In this document: positions 8,968 to 17,028 of the stretch, piece by piece | Numbering within the stretch: position 1 is the first letter of the stretch | How the letters are laid out: each line of letters starts with the position of its first letter | Source of the DNA: Chersky-840 sp036511675 | GTDB taxonomy: Bacteria > Actinomycetota > Acidimicrobiia > Acidimicrobiales > UBA8190 | Reading direction: 5' to 3' | Assembly: GCA_036511675.1 (NCBI GenBank) | Contig: DATCBU010000117.1 | Coordinates: 1-64,000 of the forward strand | DNA length: 64,000 nucleotides | The notes under the pieces: generated by a model | Told to the model about the DNA's origin: nothing | Seen by the model: only the letters and a program-made list of their open reading frames with translations | Databases searched by the model: none | Made by a program: the position numbers and the translations under genes

Positions 8968-9153
8968 ATGGGCAGAGGCGAGATCGTCAGTGTGGTGTGG
9001 CACCGGCACGGGCACCTCATCGAGGTGCATTACACCGAAGGGGCGCCCGACCACCTCGAAGGCGACGAACTGATCGTGTCGCACATGGCCGAGAACGAAG
9101 GCCTGTGGCCGGTGCCGGCGTCGGAGGGCATCCGCCGTTGGACCCGACCGTGA
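8968..9153 (+). CDS. Small conserved protein, 61 aa (paralogue of 25755-25940)
   Basis: Sixty-one residues from ATG 8968. The same protein, also 61 residues, is encoded at 25755-25940; ungapped alignment gives 35 of 61 identical positions, with conserved SVVW, HGH-IEV-Y, YL/HLEG-E, MAE-EG-W-VP and G-RRW-RP. Two diverged copies in one window argue strongly that both are translated. No catalytic motif or membrane segment is visible, and the function is unknown. It lies 10 bp after a possible small gene and 50 bp before the GYD gene on the same strand. Confidence 0.75.
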   Translation: MGRGEIVSVVWHRHGHLIEVHYTEGAPDHLEGDELIVSHMAENEGLWPVPASEGIRRWTRP

Positions 9154-9203
9154 TGCGCGAGGCGCACGCCGCGGGTCGAAGGACCGTGGGGTAGCGTGCC
9201 GGC

Positions 9204-9494
9204 ATGACGACGTTCCTCATGCTGTCCACGCTCGGGCCCGAGGGGATGGCGACGCTGCGGCAGAACCCGCAGCGCCTGAAGGAGGTCAACACCGAAGTCG
9301 AGGCCATGGGGGCGCGCGTCGTCGCCCAATGGGCGTTGCTCGGTCAGTACGACTTCGCCACCGTGCTCGAGGCCCCCGACGAGAAGGTCATGACCCGCGT
9401 GGCCGTGGCTCTCGGTGCGCGTGGCACGCTCAAGACCAAGACGCTCATCGCCGTGCCGATCGATGAGTTCATCGAGACGGTCGGCACGCCCTGA
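9204..9494 (+). CDS. GYD-domain protein
   Basis: The 96-residue protein begins MTTFLMLSTLGPEGM and contains the WALLGQYDFATVLEAPDE core that marks the GYD family (Gly-Tyr-Asp; here Gly-Gln-Tyr-Asp). These are small ferredoxin-like, probably oligomeric proteins of uncharacterised role. Length and full-span conservation are typical. A perfect 12-bp stem hairpin lies 17 bp after the stop. Confidence 0.88.
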   Translation: MTTFLMLSTLGPEGMATLRQNPQRLKEVNTEVEAMGARVVAQWALLGQYDFATVLEAPDEKVMTRVAVALGARGTLKTKTLIAVPIDEFIETVGTP

Positions 9495-9511
9495 CCCGTG
9501 GGGCACCACGT

Positions 9512-9539
9512 CGCACCCGGTCGATCACGACCGGGTGCG
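9512..9539. terminator. Perfect 12-bp stem hairpin between convergent genes
   Basis: Arms CGCACCCGGTCG (9512-9523) and its exact complement (9528-9539) enclose an ATCA loop. It sits between the stop of the GYD gene (9494) and the stop of the convergent small gene (9562), so it can terminate both transcripts. Confidence 0.75.
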
Positions 9540-9561
9540 CGCCCTCGTGCTCAGTGTCGGC

Positions 9562-9801
9562 TCAATACCACCAGAGGCCCTGCTTGCGACGCTCCGACCT
9601 GACGTCCTCGCTCGGAAACACGTCGGGCAGGACACTGTCGTCGGAGAGCCGTCGCACGCGGTATCCACCTTGTGCCCGTTCGGCTACCTCGAAGCCGTGG
9701 CTCCACGAGCCGACGAAGCGGTTGCGCACGTCGACGGGGGTGCCTTCGGGAAGCTGGGTGTCGGGCATGCCCGTGGCGACATCCATCAGGCCGTTGGTCA
9801 T
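9562..9801 (-). CDS. Small hypothetical protein, 79 aa
   Basis: Seventy-nine residues from ATG 9801, preceded by a clear AGGAGG ribosome binding site (complement of 9809-9816). Notable segments are VRNRFVGSWSHGFEVAE and GYRVRRLSDDSVLPDVFP, a pattern I associate with small actinobacterial proteins of unknown function. There is no signal peptide or membrane segment. Basic and aromatic residues at the C-terminus (RRKQGLWWY) could contact nucleic acid or another protein, but that is speculation. Confidence 0.75.
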   Translation of the reverse strand: MTNGLMDVATGMPDTQLPEGTPVDVRNRFVGSWSHGFEVAERAQGGYRVRRLSDDSVLPDVFPSEDVRSERRKQGLWWY

Positions 9802-9918
9802 GCGGGTGACCTCCTGTCATGCCCCGAACGCCTTCCATGATGGGCGCTTCGACGTCTCACTACAAGGGGTCGTTGGACAACACCTGGCCAATGTGCCCGG
9901 GCCCGGCGTGACCGGTTG

Positions 9919-10833
9919 ATGGCGGCCCGGGGCTCTCCTCGACCGTCCGTGGGTGCCGCACCACGGCGCCGGGCCGTCCCGGCCCGGCCGGGGTTGGGCC
10001 ACGAGCGAAGCTTGTGGGGTGCCGGCCACCAGCTGGTGGCCGGCGTCGACGAGGTGGGCCGGGGGGCGTGGGCCGGGCCGCTCAGCGTGGGGGTGGCGGT
10101 GCTGTGCGAGTCACCACGCCGGATCCCCAAGGGCCTGCGTGATTCCAAACAACTCACCGAGGACGCCCGAGAAGCCATGTTCGACCGGGTGGCGGCGTGG
10201 TGCGCCGCTTGGGCCGTGGGCCACGCCGGGCCCGAGGAGTGCGACCGCATGGGCATGACCGCCGCCCTCCGCCTGGCCACGCGTCGGGCCGTGGACCAAC
10301 TGCCTGCCGATGTCGTCCCCGACGCCGTGGTCCTCGACGGCTCCTTCGACTTCATCAGCCCGCCCCGGGCGCCGCAGCTCTTCGACGCCGACGGAGGCCC
10401 CGACCCCGACGCGCGGTGTGGTGGCACCGACGAGACGCTGCGCCCGGCGTGGGCCCCCCCGGTGACCATGGTCATCGGGGGCGACGCCCGGTGCGCGTCG
10501 GTGGCCGCCGCCTCGGTGCTGGCCAAGGTGACGCGTGACCGCATCATGCGGGACAGCGCGGACTCGTATCCGGCCTTCGACTTCGAGCGCAACAAGGGGT
10601 ACCCGTCGCCGGCGCACCAGCGCGCCCTGTGCGGGTACGGGCTGAGCGCGGTGCACCGACGGTCGTGGGCGTTCGTCGACTCCCTGCCCTGGGAGCTCAC
10701 CACCTGGCCCGGTGACTACCGGAGGCGCGGCTCACGCCTTGACGGCGGGCTCCTTGGGCAGTCCGAGGACGCGCTCCCCGATGATGTTGTGGAGGACCTC
10801 GTCGGTACCGCCGGCGATGCGCATTCCGGGTAG
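9919..10833 (+). CDS. rnhB: Ribonuclease HII
   Basis: The 304-residue protein removes ribonucleotides and RNA from RNA-DNA hybrids. The catalytic Asp-Glu pair is in VAGVDEVGRGAWAGP, a third Asp in AVVLDGSFD, and the fourth in SVLAKVTRDRIM. Two things are unusual: an insert of about 30 residues (Asp/Gly/Pro-rich, 10370-10460) after the DGSFDF strand, and a C-terminal extension that runs 102 bp into the convergent acyl-CoA dehydrogenase gene. TTG at 9916 directly precedes ATG 9919. The window also encodes RNase HI (40094). Confidence 0.92.
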   Translation: MAARGSPRPSVGAAPRRRAVPARPGLGHERSLWGAGHQLVAGVDEVGRGAWAGPLSVGVAVLCESPRRIPKGLRDSKQLTEDAREAMFDRVAAWCAAWAVGHAGPEECDRMGMTAALRLATRRAVDQLPADVVPDAVVLDGSFDFISPPRAPQLFDADGGPDPDARCGGTDETLRPAWAPPVTMVIGGDARCASVAAASVLAKVTRDRIMRDSADSYPAFDFERNKGYPSPAHQRALCGYGLSAVHRRSWAFVDSLPWELTTWPGDYRRRGSRLDGGLLGQSEDALPDDVVEDLVGTAGDAHSG

Positions 10834-11958
10834 CCCGAGGAAGAACTGGGACCAGGCGTACGTGCCCCACTCGCCGGAATCGGCGACGAGCTTGGGGCCC
10901 AACACCGACGACAGCAGTTCGGTCATCCGACGCATGTTCATGGTCAGCGAGAGCTTGGCGATCGACATCTCCGGCCCCGGAGCCTGGCCGCCGGCGATCT
11001 TGGCCATGGCGCGCAGGTTGGTGTAGCTCGCCACCCGCCCGTGGATGAAGATGTCGGCCAGCTGCTGGCGGACCAAGGGGTCGGCGGCTTTGCCCTGGTG
11101 CCTCACCAGCTCGATGAGACGAGGCGTGCTCAGGTTGCCGCTCCCCGACGACATGCTGCCCCCCCCGATGGCGGCCCGCTCGTTCATGAGCGTGGTGAGC
11201 GCCACCGACCATCCGCCGTTGACGTCGCCGAGCCGGTGGCTGTCGGGCACGCGCACCTCGGTGAAGAACACCTCGTTGAACGACGCGCCGCCGGTCATCT
11301 GGCGCAGCGGCCGGATCTCCACGCCAGGGGCGCGCATGTCGACCACGAAGCAGGTGAGGCCCTTGTGCTTGGGGGCGTCAGGATCGGTCCGGCAGATGAT
11401 CTCCCCGATGTCCGAGAGATGGGCGCCCGAGGTCCATACCTTCTGGCCCGTCAGCAGCCACTCGTCCCCGTCGCGCACCGCCTTGGTCTGGACCCCGGCC
11501 AGGTCACTGCCGGCACCGGGCTCGCTGAACAACTGACAAGCCACGATGTCGCCGCGCCACAGCGGCTTCAGGTACAGCTCCTTCACCTCGTCGATGGCGT
11601 GGGCCAGGATCGTGGGCGCCACCATGCCCAGGCCGATGCCGTAGGGGGTCATGGGCGGGGTCTCGAACCGGGCCTCGATCGACTCGTAGAGCCGCTGGTA
11701 GTCGCGGTTGAGGCCCCGGCCGCCGTAGGCGACGGGCCCCGTGATCCAGCTGAACCCGGCGTCGAAGCGCGTCTGGGCCCAGGCCCGGGCGGCGGTGAGC
11801 TCGGCCAGCTCCTCCTCGAGGGTGCGCTCGGGCAGGAGCGACACCTGGTCCGACCCCTCGCCCCACCCCTCGTCCGCCTGGACTCGGGGCTCGGCGTGGG
11901 CCTCGAGGAACGTGAGCGCCGCCCGCTCGAATTCCTCTTCGGAGATGGTGTCGGCCAT
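10732..11958 (-). CDS. Acyl-CoA dehydrogenase
   Basis: The protein starts at ATG 11958 (408 residues), beginning MADTISEEEFERAAL; an in-frame extension to 12072 looks non-coding. It has the FAD-dependent acyl-CoA dehydrogenase layout: an N-terminal helical domain, a beta-domain with LFSEPGAGSDLAGVQT and GQKVWTSGAHLSD, and a C-terminal helical domain ending GGTDEVLHNIIGERVLGLP. The family oxidises the alpha-beta bond of acyl-CoA and passes electrons to ETF. Substrate is unknown; related actinobacterial FadE proteins act on fatty acids or sterol side chains. Its 3' end overlaps rnhB by 102 bp on the opposite strand. Confidence 0.9.
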   Translation of the reverse strand: MADTISEEEFERAALTFLEAHAEPRVQADEGWGEGSDQVSLLPERTLEEELAELTAARAWAQTRFDAGFSWITGPVAYGGRGLNRDYQRLYESIEARFETPPMTPYGIGLGMVAPTILAHAIDEVKELYLKPLWRGDIVACQLFSEPGAGSDLAGVQTKAVRDGDEWLLTGQKVWTSGAHLSDIGEIICRTDPDAPKHKGLTCFVVDMRAPGVEIRPLRQMTGGASFNEVFFTEVRVPDSHRLGDVNGGWSVALTTLMNERAAIGGGSMSSGSGNLSTPRLIELVRHQGKAADPLVRQQLADIFIHGRVASYTNLRAMAKIAGGQAPGPEMSIAKLSLTMNMRRMTELLSSVLGPKLVADSGEWGTYAWSQFFLGLPGMRIAGGTDEVLHNIIGERVLGLPKEPAVKA

Positions 11959-12119
11959 GGGGCTCTCTTTCACGTCGGTGCCCACCCTGCGGGGCCTGCG
12001 CCGGGCTCTCGGCTCGGGCGCAGCCTGGGTGTGGACCTCCCAGCGTACCGACGGGCCCGGAATGGCCGCCAAAGCAGGACAAACCGGACGAGTGGGGCAT
12101 CTGTTGCGGTAGAACTGCC

Positions 12120-13043
12120 GTGATGGCCTACGTGCTCGCCGTCATGGCGGCATTCGCCAATGCTCTGACCAGCGTCCTGCAACGGATGGGGGTGGAGTCC
12201 GCCCCGGCGGAGACCAACCTGAAACTGAGCCTGATCGCCTACGCCGTGCGGCGCACAGTGTGGATCGCGGGCTTCTTGGTGCTGATCGCGGCGTTCCTCT
12301 TGCAGTTCCTGGCGCTGCACTTCGGGCGTCTCACCACGGTGCAACCCATCCTGACGCTCGAGCTTCCGTTCCTGATCGCCATCTTGGGGATCTGGTTCCG
12401 CCTCCCGCTCACCTGGCGGGAGTGGGTCGGGGCCAGCGCCGCCGCGGGCGGCTTGGGCGCCTTCCTGGCCTTGTCGGCCCCGAGCGGCGGCAACGAGACG
12501 CCCAACCTCCAGGACTGGGGAATCGTGTCCTTCGCCGTGATCGCGGGGTGCTCGCTGTCGGTCCTGGCCACCCGGACGGGGTCCCCGGCGTGGCGCGCGG
12601 CCTGGTTCGGCACGGCGGGTGCCATTGCCTTCGCCTTCACCGCCGCGCTCATCAAGACCATGAACGACGAGATCACCCGGGGTTGGAGCCACGTCTTTCT
12701 CAGCTGGCCCCCCTACGCCCTGGCCGGCGCCGGCCTGGTCGGGGTGTTCCTGGCCCAGAACGCCTTTCACGCCGGCCCCGTGACGGCATCGCAGTCCGCC
12801 CTCGTCATCGTGGACCCGCTCGTGTCCATCGCCATCGGGATCGGCCTCTTCGGCGACCACGTGCAAACCGCGGGCGGGAGGCTGATCGGTGAGATCCTGG
12901 CCATGATGGTCTTGCTCGCCGGTGTCTTCTCGCTCACGAGGTCCCCCCTCGTGGTGCACGTGAAGAGTGAGGACGAAGAAGACACCCAGATCCTCAGCGC
13001 CCGCCGCCGCAACGGGCCCGGCCCGGCCCTGGAGCCGAGTTGA
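12120..13043 (+). CDS. DMT-superfamily (EamA-like) transporter
   Basis: The 307-residue integral membrane protein has about nine or ten hydrophobic segments, from MAYVLAVMAAFANAL to AMMVLLAGVFSLT, and a charged cytoplasmic tail. The layout, with a TTVQPILTLELPF segment and a repeated pore-like region (SALVIVDPLVSI), matches actinobacterial DMT transporters. The substrate is unknown; the family exports amino acids, nucleosides or metabolites. GTG 12120 and ATG 12123 are adjacent possible starts. The stop TGA overlaps the TTG start of glutamate dehydrogenase (TTGA), suggesting co-translation and possibly linked amino-acid metabolism. Confidence 0.85.
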   Translation: MMAYVLAVMAAFANALTSVLQRMGVESAPAETNLKLSLIAYAVRRTVWIAGFLVLIAAFLLQFLALHFGRLTTVQPILTLELPFLIAILGIWFRLPLTWREWVGASAAAGGLGAFLALSAPSGGNETPNLQDWGIVSFAVIAGCSLSVLATRTGSPAWRAAWFGTAGAIAFAFTAALIKTMNDEITRGWSHVFLSWPPYALAGAGLVGVFLAQNAFHAGPVTASQSALVIVDPLVSIAIGIGLFGDHVQTAGGRLIGEILAMMVLLAGVFSLTRSPLVVHVKSEDEEDTQILSARRRNGPGPALEPS

Positions 13044-14413
13044 GCACCGAGCCGGCACCGGGGACGGCGAAGGGGGCCCGCCGGCGGGCGAAGGGCGGGC
13101 CCGATGTGGAGCCGGTCCGGTCCGGTGCGCCGAGCGCCCCGCCCTCGGCCGCCACCCCGGCTGCGGAGGGTGCGTACGACCCCTGGGCGACGGTGCTCGA
13201 ACGCATCGACGACGCCGCTGAGCTGGCCGGCCTCGACCCGGACGTCCATCGCCTGCTGCGACTGCCCGACCGGGTGCTCGAGGTGGCGGTGCCCATCCGG
13301 ATGGACGACGGCCACGTCGAGGTGTTCCTGGGTTGGCGGATCCACCACAACACGGCCCGGGGCCCCGCCAAAGGGGGGATCCGCTTCCACCCGAACCTCC
13401 ATGCTGCCGAGGTGGCGGCGCTGGCAGCGGACATGACGCTCAAGACCGCCGTGGTCGACATCCCGTTCGGAGGCGGCAAGGGTGGGGTGCGTTGTGATCC
13501 CCGCCAACTGTCGATCGGTGAGCTCGAGCGGCTCACCCGTCGCTACACGTTTGAGATCGCCCCGCTCTTGGGGCCCGACCGGGACATCCCCGCCCCCGAC
13601 GTCAACACCGACGAGAGGGTCATGGCCTGGCTCCTCGACACGCTCGACATGCTCCAAGGCCGCTCCCTCCCCGAAGTCGTGACGGGCAAGCCGCTGGCGG
13701 TAGGGGGGATGCGGTTGCACACGGGGGCCACGGCCTCGGGCGTCGTGCGCTGCGTGCGGGCCGTCTTCGCCGCCCTCGACATGCCGGTCGCCGGCGCCCG
13801 GGCCATCGTCCAGGGGTTCGGCAAAGTCGGGGGGCCGCTCGCCTTCCTCCTGTCGTCGGCGGGCATGCGGGTGGTGGCGGTCGCCGACGTGGGTGGGGCG
13901 GTGCACAATCCCGGCGGCCTCGACCTGAGCCTGTTGTCCGACCACGTCTCGCGCAGCGGCTCGGTGGCGGGTTTCGCCGGTGGCGAGGAGATCCGGTCCT
14001 CCGACCTCTGGGCGGTGGAGGCCGAATTGGCGGTCCCCGCCGCGCTGGAGGGAGCCATCGACGAGTCGGCCGCCCGGGACCTGCGTGTCCGAGTGCTGGT
14101 CGAGGCGGCCAACGGTCCGACCACCCCGGCCGGCGACCGCGTCCTGGCCGAACGGGGCATCGTCGTCGTCCCTGACATCCTGGCCAACGCCGGGGGTGTG
14201 ACGGCGTCGTACTTCGAGTGGGCCCAGTCCCGCCAGGGGTATGCCTGGGACGAGGAGCTCGTGGCCACCCGCCTGGCCCGCACCATGGACGATGCCTTCG
14301 CCGACGTGTGGGCCCGGTCCCGGGACCTCGGGGTCACCATGCGACGCGCCGCCGGCGTGGTGGCGGTCGATCGCCTGGCGGCGGCGATCAAGGCCCGGGG
14401 ACTGTTTCCCTGA
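13040..14413 (+). CDS. Glu/Leu/Phe/Val dehydrogenase (glutamate dehydrogenase family)
   Basis: The 457-residue enzyme catalyses reversible oxidative deamination of an amino acid to its 2-oxoacid. After an Ala/Pro-rich leader of about 50 residues come the family motifs GPAKGGIRFHP and PFGGGKGG with the substrate-binding and catalytic Lys residues, then DIPAPDVNTDERVMAW, and a Rossmann domain with VQGFGKVGG. The pattern favours the NAD-type glutamate dehydrogenase group, but Leu or Phe specificity cannot be excluded. It starts at TTG 13040, inside the stop of the transporter. Confidence 0.9.
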   Translation: MSTEPAPGTAKGARRRAKGGPDVEPVRSGAPSAPPSAATPAAEGAYDPWATVLERIDDAAELAGLDPDVHRLLRLPDRVLEVAVPIRMDDGHVEVFLGWRIHHNTARGPAKGGIRFHPNLHAAEVAALAADMTLKTAVVDIPFGGGKGGVRCDPRQLSIGELERLTRRYTFEIAPLLGPDRDIPAPDVNTDERVMAWLLDTLDMLQGRSLPEVVTGKPLAVGGMRLHTGATASGVVRCVRAVFAALDMPVAGARAIVQGFGKVGGPLAFLLSSAGMRVVAVADVGGAVHNPGGLDLSLLSDHVSRSGSVAGFAGGEEIRSSDLWAVEAELAVPAALEGAIDESAARDLRVRVLVEAANGPTTPAGDRVLAERGIVVVPDILANAGGVTASYFEWAQSRQGYAWDEELVATRLARTMDDAFADVWARSRDLGVTMRRAAGVVAVDRLAAAIKARGLFP

Positions 14414-14418
14414 GCGGT

Positions 14419-14465
14419 CTCATTCGCTGAGCCGTCTCATTCTCTCAGCGGTCTCACCGAATGAG
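14419..14465. repeat. Nested repeats and imperfect hairpin between convergent genes
   Basis: Three near-copies of TGAGCSGTCTCA lie in tandem just after the dehydrogenase stop. They can fold: CTCATTCG (14419-14426) pairs with CGAATGAG (14458-14465), and inside it GCTGAG (14426-14431) pairs with CTCAGC (14444-14449). Position suggests a bidirectional terminator. Confidence 0.5.
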
Positions 14466-14470
14466 CAGCT

Positions 14471-15076
14471 TTACCAGCCCCGGTCGACCCATTCCTGGAG
14501 TCGGGGCCGCTCGGTTCCGATAGTGGTGTCGTCGCCGTGTCCGGGGAGCACGACGGTGTCGGGCCCGAAGGGGGAGAACAGCCGGCCCTCGATGGACGTG
14601 ATGATGGTGGGGAAGTCTCCCCCGGGGAACTTGGTGTTCCCCGGGCCGCCCGGGAAGAGCGTGTCACCGCTGAAGAGAAGGGGTGTCCCCTCCACCGTGA
14701 AGCACATCGACCCCGGCGTGTGCCCGGGAGTGGCGATCGTCCGCAGCTGCATGTCCCCGACCTCGATGATGGTGTCGTCCTCGAGGATCAGGTCGTAGGA
14801 CGGGAGCATCTCGGCGTCGGCGGCGGTGACCGACACCTCGTATCCCGCCTCGCGCACCGCCGGCACCGCCTGGATGTGGTCCCAGTGGCCGTGGGTCTCC
14901 AGGACCTTGCGGACCCCGAGGTCACGGCACATCTGGAGCAGCATCTCGTGTTCGTTGGCGGCATCGATGAGCACGGCGTCGCCCGTCGCCTTGCTGCGGA
15001 TGACGTAGACGTTGTTGTCCATGGGGCCGACGACGACCTTGTGGACCTCGACCAGGCTGTCTTGGTAGTGGGGCAT
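14471..15076 (-). CDS. Metallo-beta-lactamase-fold hydrolase (glyoxalase II-like)
   Basis: The 201-residue cytosolic protein has the MBL-fold zinc ligands THGHWDH (near residue 61), PGHTPGSMCF, FSGDTLF and the final LPGHGDDT. Length and motifs match the bacterial hydroxyacylglutathione hydrolase-like group, which hydrolyses thioesters or related substrates. Actinobacteria generally use mycothiol instead of glutathione, so a mycothiol-linked thioester is plausible but unproven. Start ATG 15076, convergent with glutamate dehydrogenase. Confidence 0.87.
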   Translation of the reverse strand: MPHYQDSLVEVHKVVVGPMDNNVYVIRSKATGDAVLIDAANEHEMLLQMCRDLGVRKVLETHGHWDHIQAVPAVREAGYEVSVTAADAEMLPSYDLILEDDTIIEVGDMQLRTIATPGHTPGSMCFTVEGTPLLFSGDTLFPGGPGNTKFPGGDFPTIITSIEGRLFSPFGPDTVVLPGHGDDTTIGTERPRLQEWVDRGW

Positions 15077-15137
15077 GTCCGCACTCTAAGCCGGGTGTCG
15101 CGTGAACGGAACCGGGTCCCCCGACGTGGAATTGACG

Positions 15138-16400
15138 ATGCGTCGATCGATGTCCTGGCAGGGTCGGATGGCCGTGGTGGGTGCGGCTGCGTGCCTGGCC
15201 CTCACGGCCTGTACCCACGCCGGTCAGGCCGTTCGCCAACCACCAGCGGCGACTGGCCCCCGGGCCGCCCCGGCCACGACGACCTCGCCGGCCACGACGA
15301 CCCCGAACGCGGGGGTGGCGTCGTACGGCTGTGACCGGAACACGTCCGGCCCGACGTTGCCCGGCACCCCGATTACCACCATCCCGTTCGCCTCGTGGCC
15401 CGAGGTCACCGTTGTGGCGGGCATGTGCCCCCAGGTGCTGGATCTGGCGGCCGGTGCGGGCTTCGCCCTCGTCTCCCCGCCTCCCACTTCAGAGGGTCCG
15501 TGGGTGTTGCAGCGCATCGACCTCGCCCGGGCGACGACGGAGAGCGGCCCTACCTTCCCGGTGGGCGCCCTCGCCGTGGCCGCGGGGTACCTCTGGATCT
15601 CGTGCGGTCGTTCGTCCGGCGACGATGCCGTGGGCCCGCTGCTGTGCCAGGTCGATCTGCGCACGCTGGCCGTCGTGCGCCAGATCCAGCTGCCGCCACC
15701 GGGCCTGCCCGCATGGGGCATGGACATCCTGGTGGCGGCCGGACCTGACGACACGGTGTGGGTGGGATACGGGCGGACTCTGGTCCACATCGCCGTGACC
15801 GACGGGGCCGTGTCATCCACCCTGTCGATCGCTTCGGGCACCGTCGCCAGCCTGTCGGTCGACGCCGCTGCGCAGTATCTCTACGTCGCGCTCGCGTATC
15901 CCACCGTTGCCGGGAAGGCCGTCGACGCCTCGGTCCTCGAGTACGACGCCCGCACCGGGCAGGCGTTGGCGGGGACGTCGTCCGACAGCAACGTGACCGA
16001 TGCCGTGGCGGGCGGGGTTCTCACGGCCGTTCCCGGTGGCGTGTGGGACTCGTTTCGGACCGGGATGGCCGGCGCCACCATCCTCCTCCGGCAGTCCGAC
16101 CTGGCCTTGGCCGGACCGCCGAGCTCGGAGCTGGGGGACCCGCAGCCCGACGGTGTCTTTGTCTGGATCATGGGCGCGTCCACGATCTACGGGGACGGGG
16201 CCCTGCTCCTGGTGAACCAGAACGGGATCATGGCCTGTGCCGATCCGCGCACCGGCGTCATCCGCGTCCAGGAGCACCTGGTCGATGCCCGAGGTGCCGA
16301 CGTCGAGCTCCTGGCCGTCGACGCCACATCGGGTCGGGTGTTGGTCTCCGACGGGAACGGCGTGCAAGCCATCACCCCTCCCGCGGCCTGTTGGGGCTGA
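15138..16400 (+). CDS. Secreted lipoprotein with beta-propeller-like repeats
   Basis: From ATG 15138 the 420-residue protein has a signal peptide with lipobox LTAC, then a Thr/Pro/Ala-rich linker and an extracytoplasmic domain of repeated strands (LWISCGRSSGD, VWVGYGRTLVHI, LYVALAYP, VWDSFRTG). These look like blades of a beta-propeller, but no named family is certain. GTG 15102 is an alternative start that would only lengthen the n-region. It lies 77 bp upstream of an ECF sigma factor and may belong to the same envelope-sensing locus; that is inference. Confidence 0.75.
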   Translation: MRRSMSWQGRMAVVGAAACLALTACTHAGQAVRQPPAATGPRAAPATTTSPATTTPNAGVASYGCDRNTSGPTLPGTPITTIPFASWPEVTVVAGMCPQVLDLAAGAGFALVSPPPTSEGPWVLQRIDLARATTESGPTFPVGALAVAAGYLWISCGRSSGDDAVGPLLCQVDLRTLAVVRQIQLPPPGLPAWGMDILVAAGPDDTVWVGYGRTLVHIAVTDGAVSSTLSIASGTVASLSVDAAAQYLYVALAYPTVAGKAVDASVLEYDARTGQALAGTSSDSNVTDAVAGGVLTAVPGGVWDSFRTGMAGATILLRQSDLALAGPPSSELGDPQPDGVFVWIMGASTIYGDGALLLVNQNGIMACADPRTGVIRVQEHLVDARGADVELLAVDATSGRVLVSDGNGVQAITPPAACWG

Positions 16401-16476
16401 GGGGCCGGAAGGAGATGGCCCGGGCGGACCTCGGCCCCGGAGGTGGTGGCAGCTTCCCGTCAACCTCCCGGGGTCG

Positions 16477-17028
16477 ATGAACGTGAGAACTGGTAGACCC
16501 GTGCACCGGGCGAGGAGGCGGCGGGCCGTGGCCGAGGCGGGGCGATTCGAAGACGTCTTCCCCGATCTGTATCGCCTCGCCTACCGGGTGTCGTTCAAGG
16601 TGTTGGGAGACAGAGGAGACGCCGAGGATGTCGCCCAGGAAGCGCTGGCCCGCACGCACGTGCGGTGGGCACGCCTGGCAGACCGCCCCGAGGGCTGGGT
16701 GGTGACCGTGGCCACCAACCTGGCTATCGATCGTCTTCGGCGACGGAGCCGGTCGACCGAAACGGGGAGCGAGCCCGTGGTCCTCGTCGAGGTGCACCTG
16801 TCCGAGCGGATCGACCTGGCGCGGGCCCTGCGCCGGCTGTCGCGCCGCCAACGCGAGGTGGTGGTGCTGCGCTACCTGGCGGACTGGCCCGAGCTCGAGG
16901 TGGCCGACGCCCTGGGTTGCACGCCGGGCACGGTGAAGAGCCACGCGTCACGCGGGCTCGCCCAGCTGCGGCATCACCTCGAGGAACGAGGAGTCCGGGG
17001 AGGAGATGATGTTCGAGCATCTGGATGA
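16477..17028 (+). CDS. ECF RNA polymerase sigma factor (SigE-like family)
   Basis: The 183-residue protein has region 2 (FPDLYRLAYRVSFKVLGDRG then AEDVAQEALARTHVRW) and region 4 (LSRRQREVVVLRYLADWPE then a helix-turn-helix with GTVKSHASRGLAQLRHHL), the two domains of an extracytoplasmic-function sigma factor. Start ATG 16477; GTG 16528 is possible. Its last 23 bp overlap the gene for a membrane-anchored propeller protein, the place where an anti-sigma factor gene usually sits. Confidence 0.9.
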   Translation: MNVRTGRPVHRARRRRAVAEAGRFEDVFPDLYRLAYRVSFKVLGDRGDAEDVAQEALARTHVRWARLADRPEGWVVTVATNLAIDRLRRRSRSTETGSEPVVLVEVHLSERIDLARALRRLSRRQREVVVLRYLADWPELEVADALGCTPGTVKSHASRGLAQLRHHLEERGVRGGDDVRASG

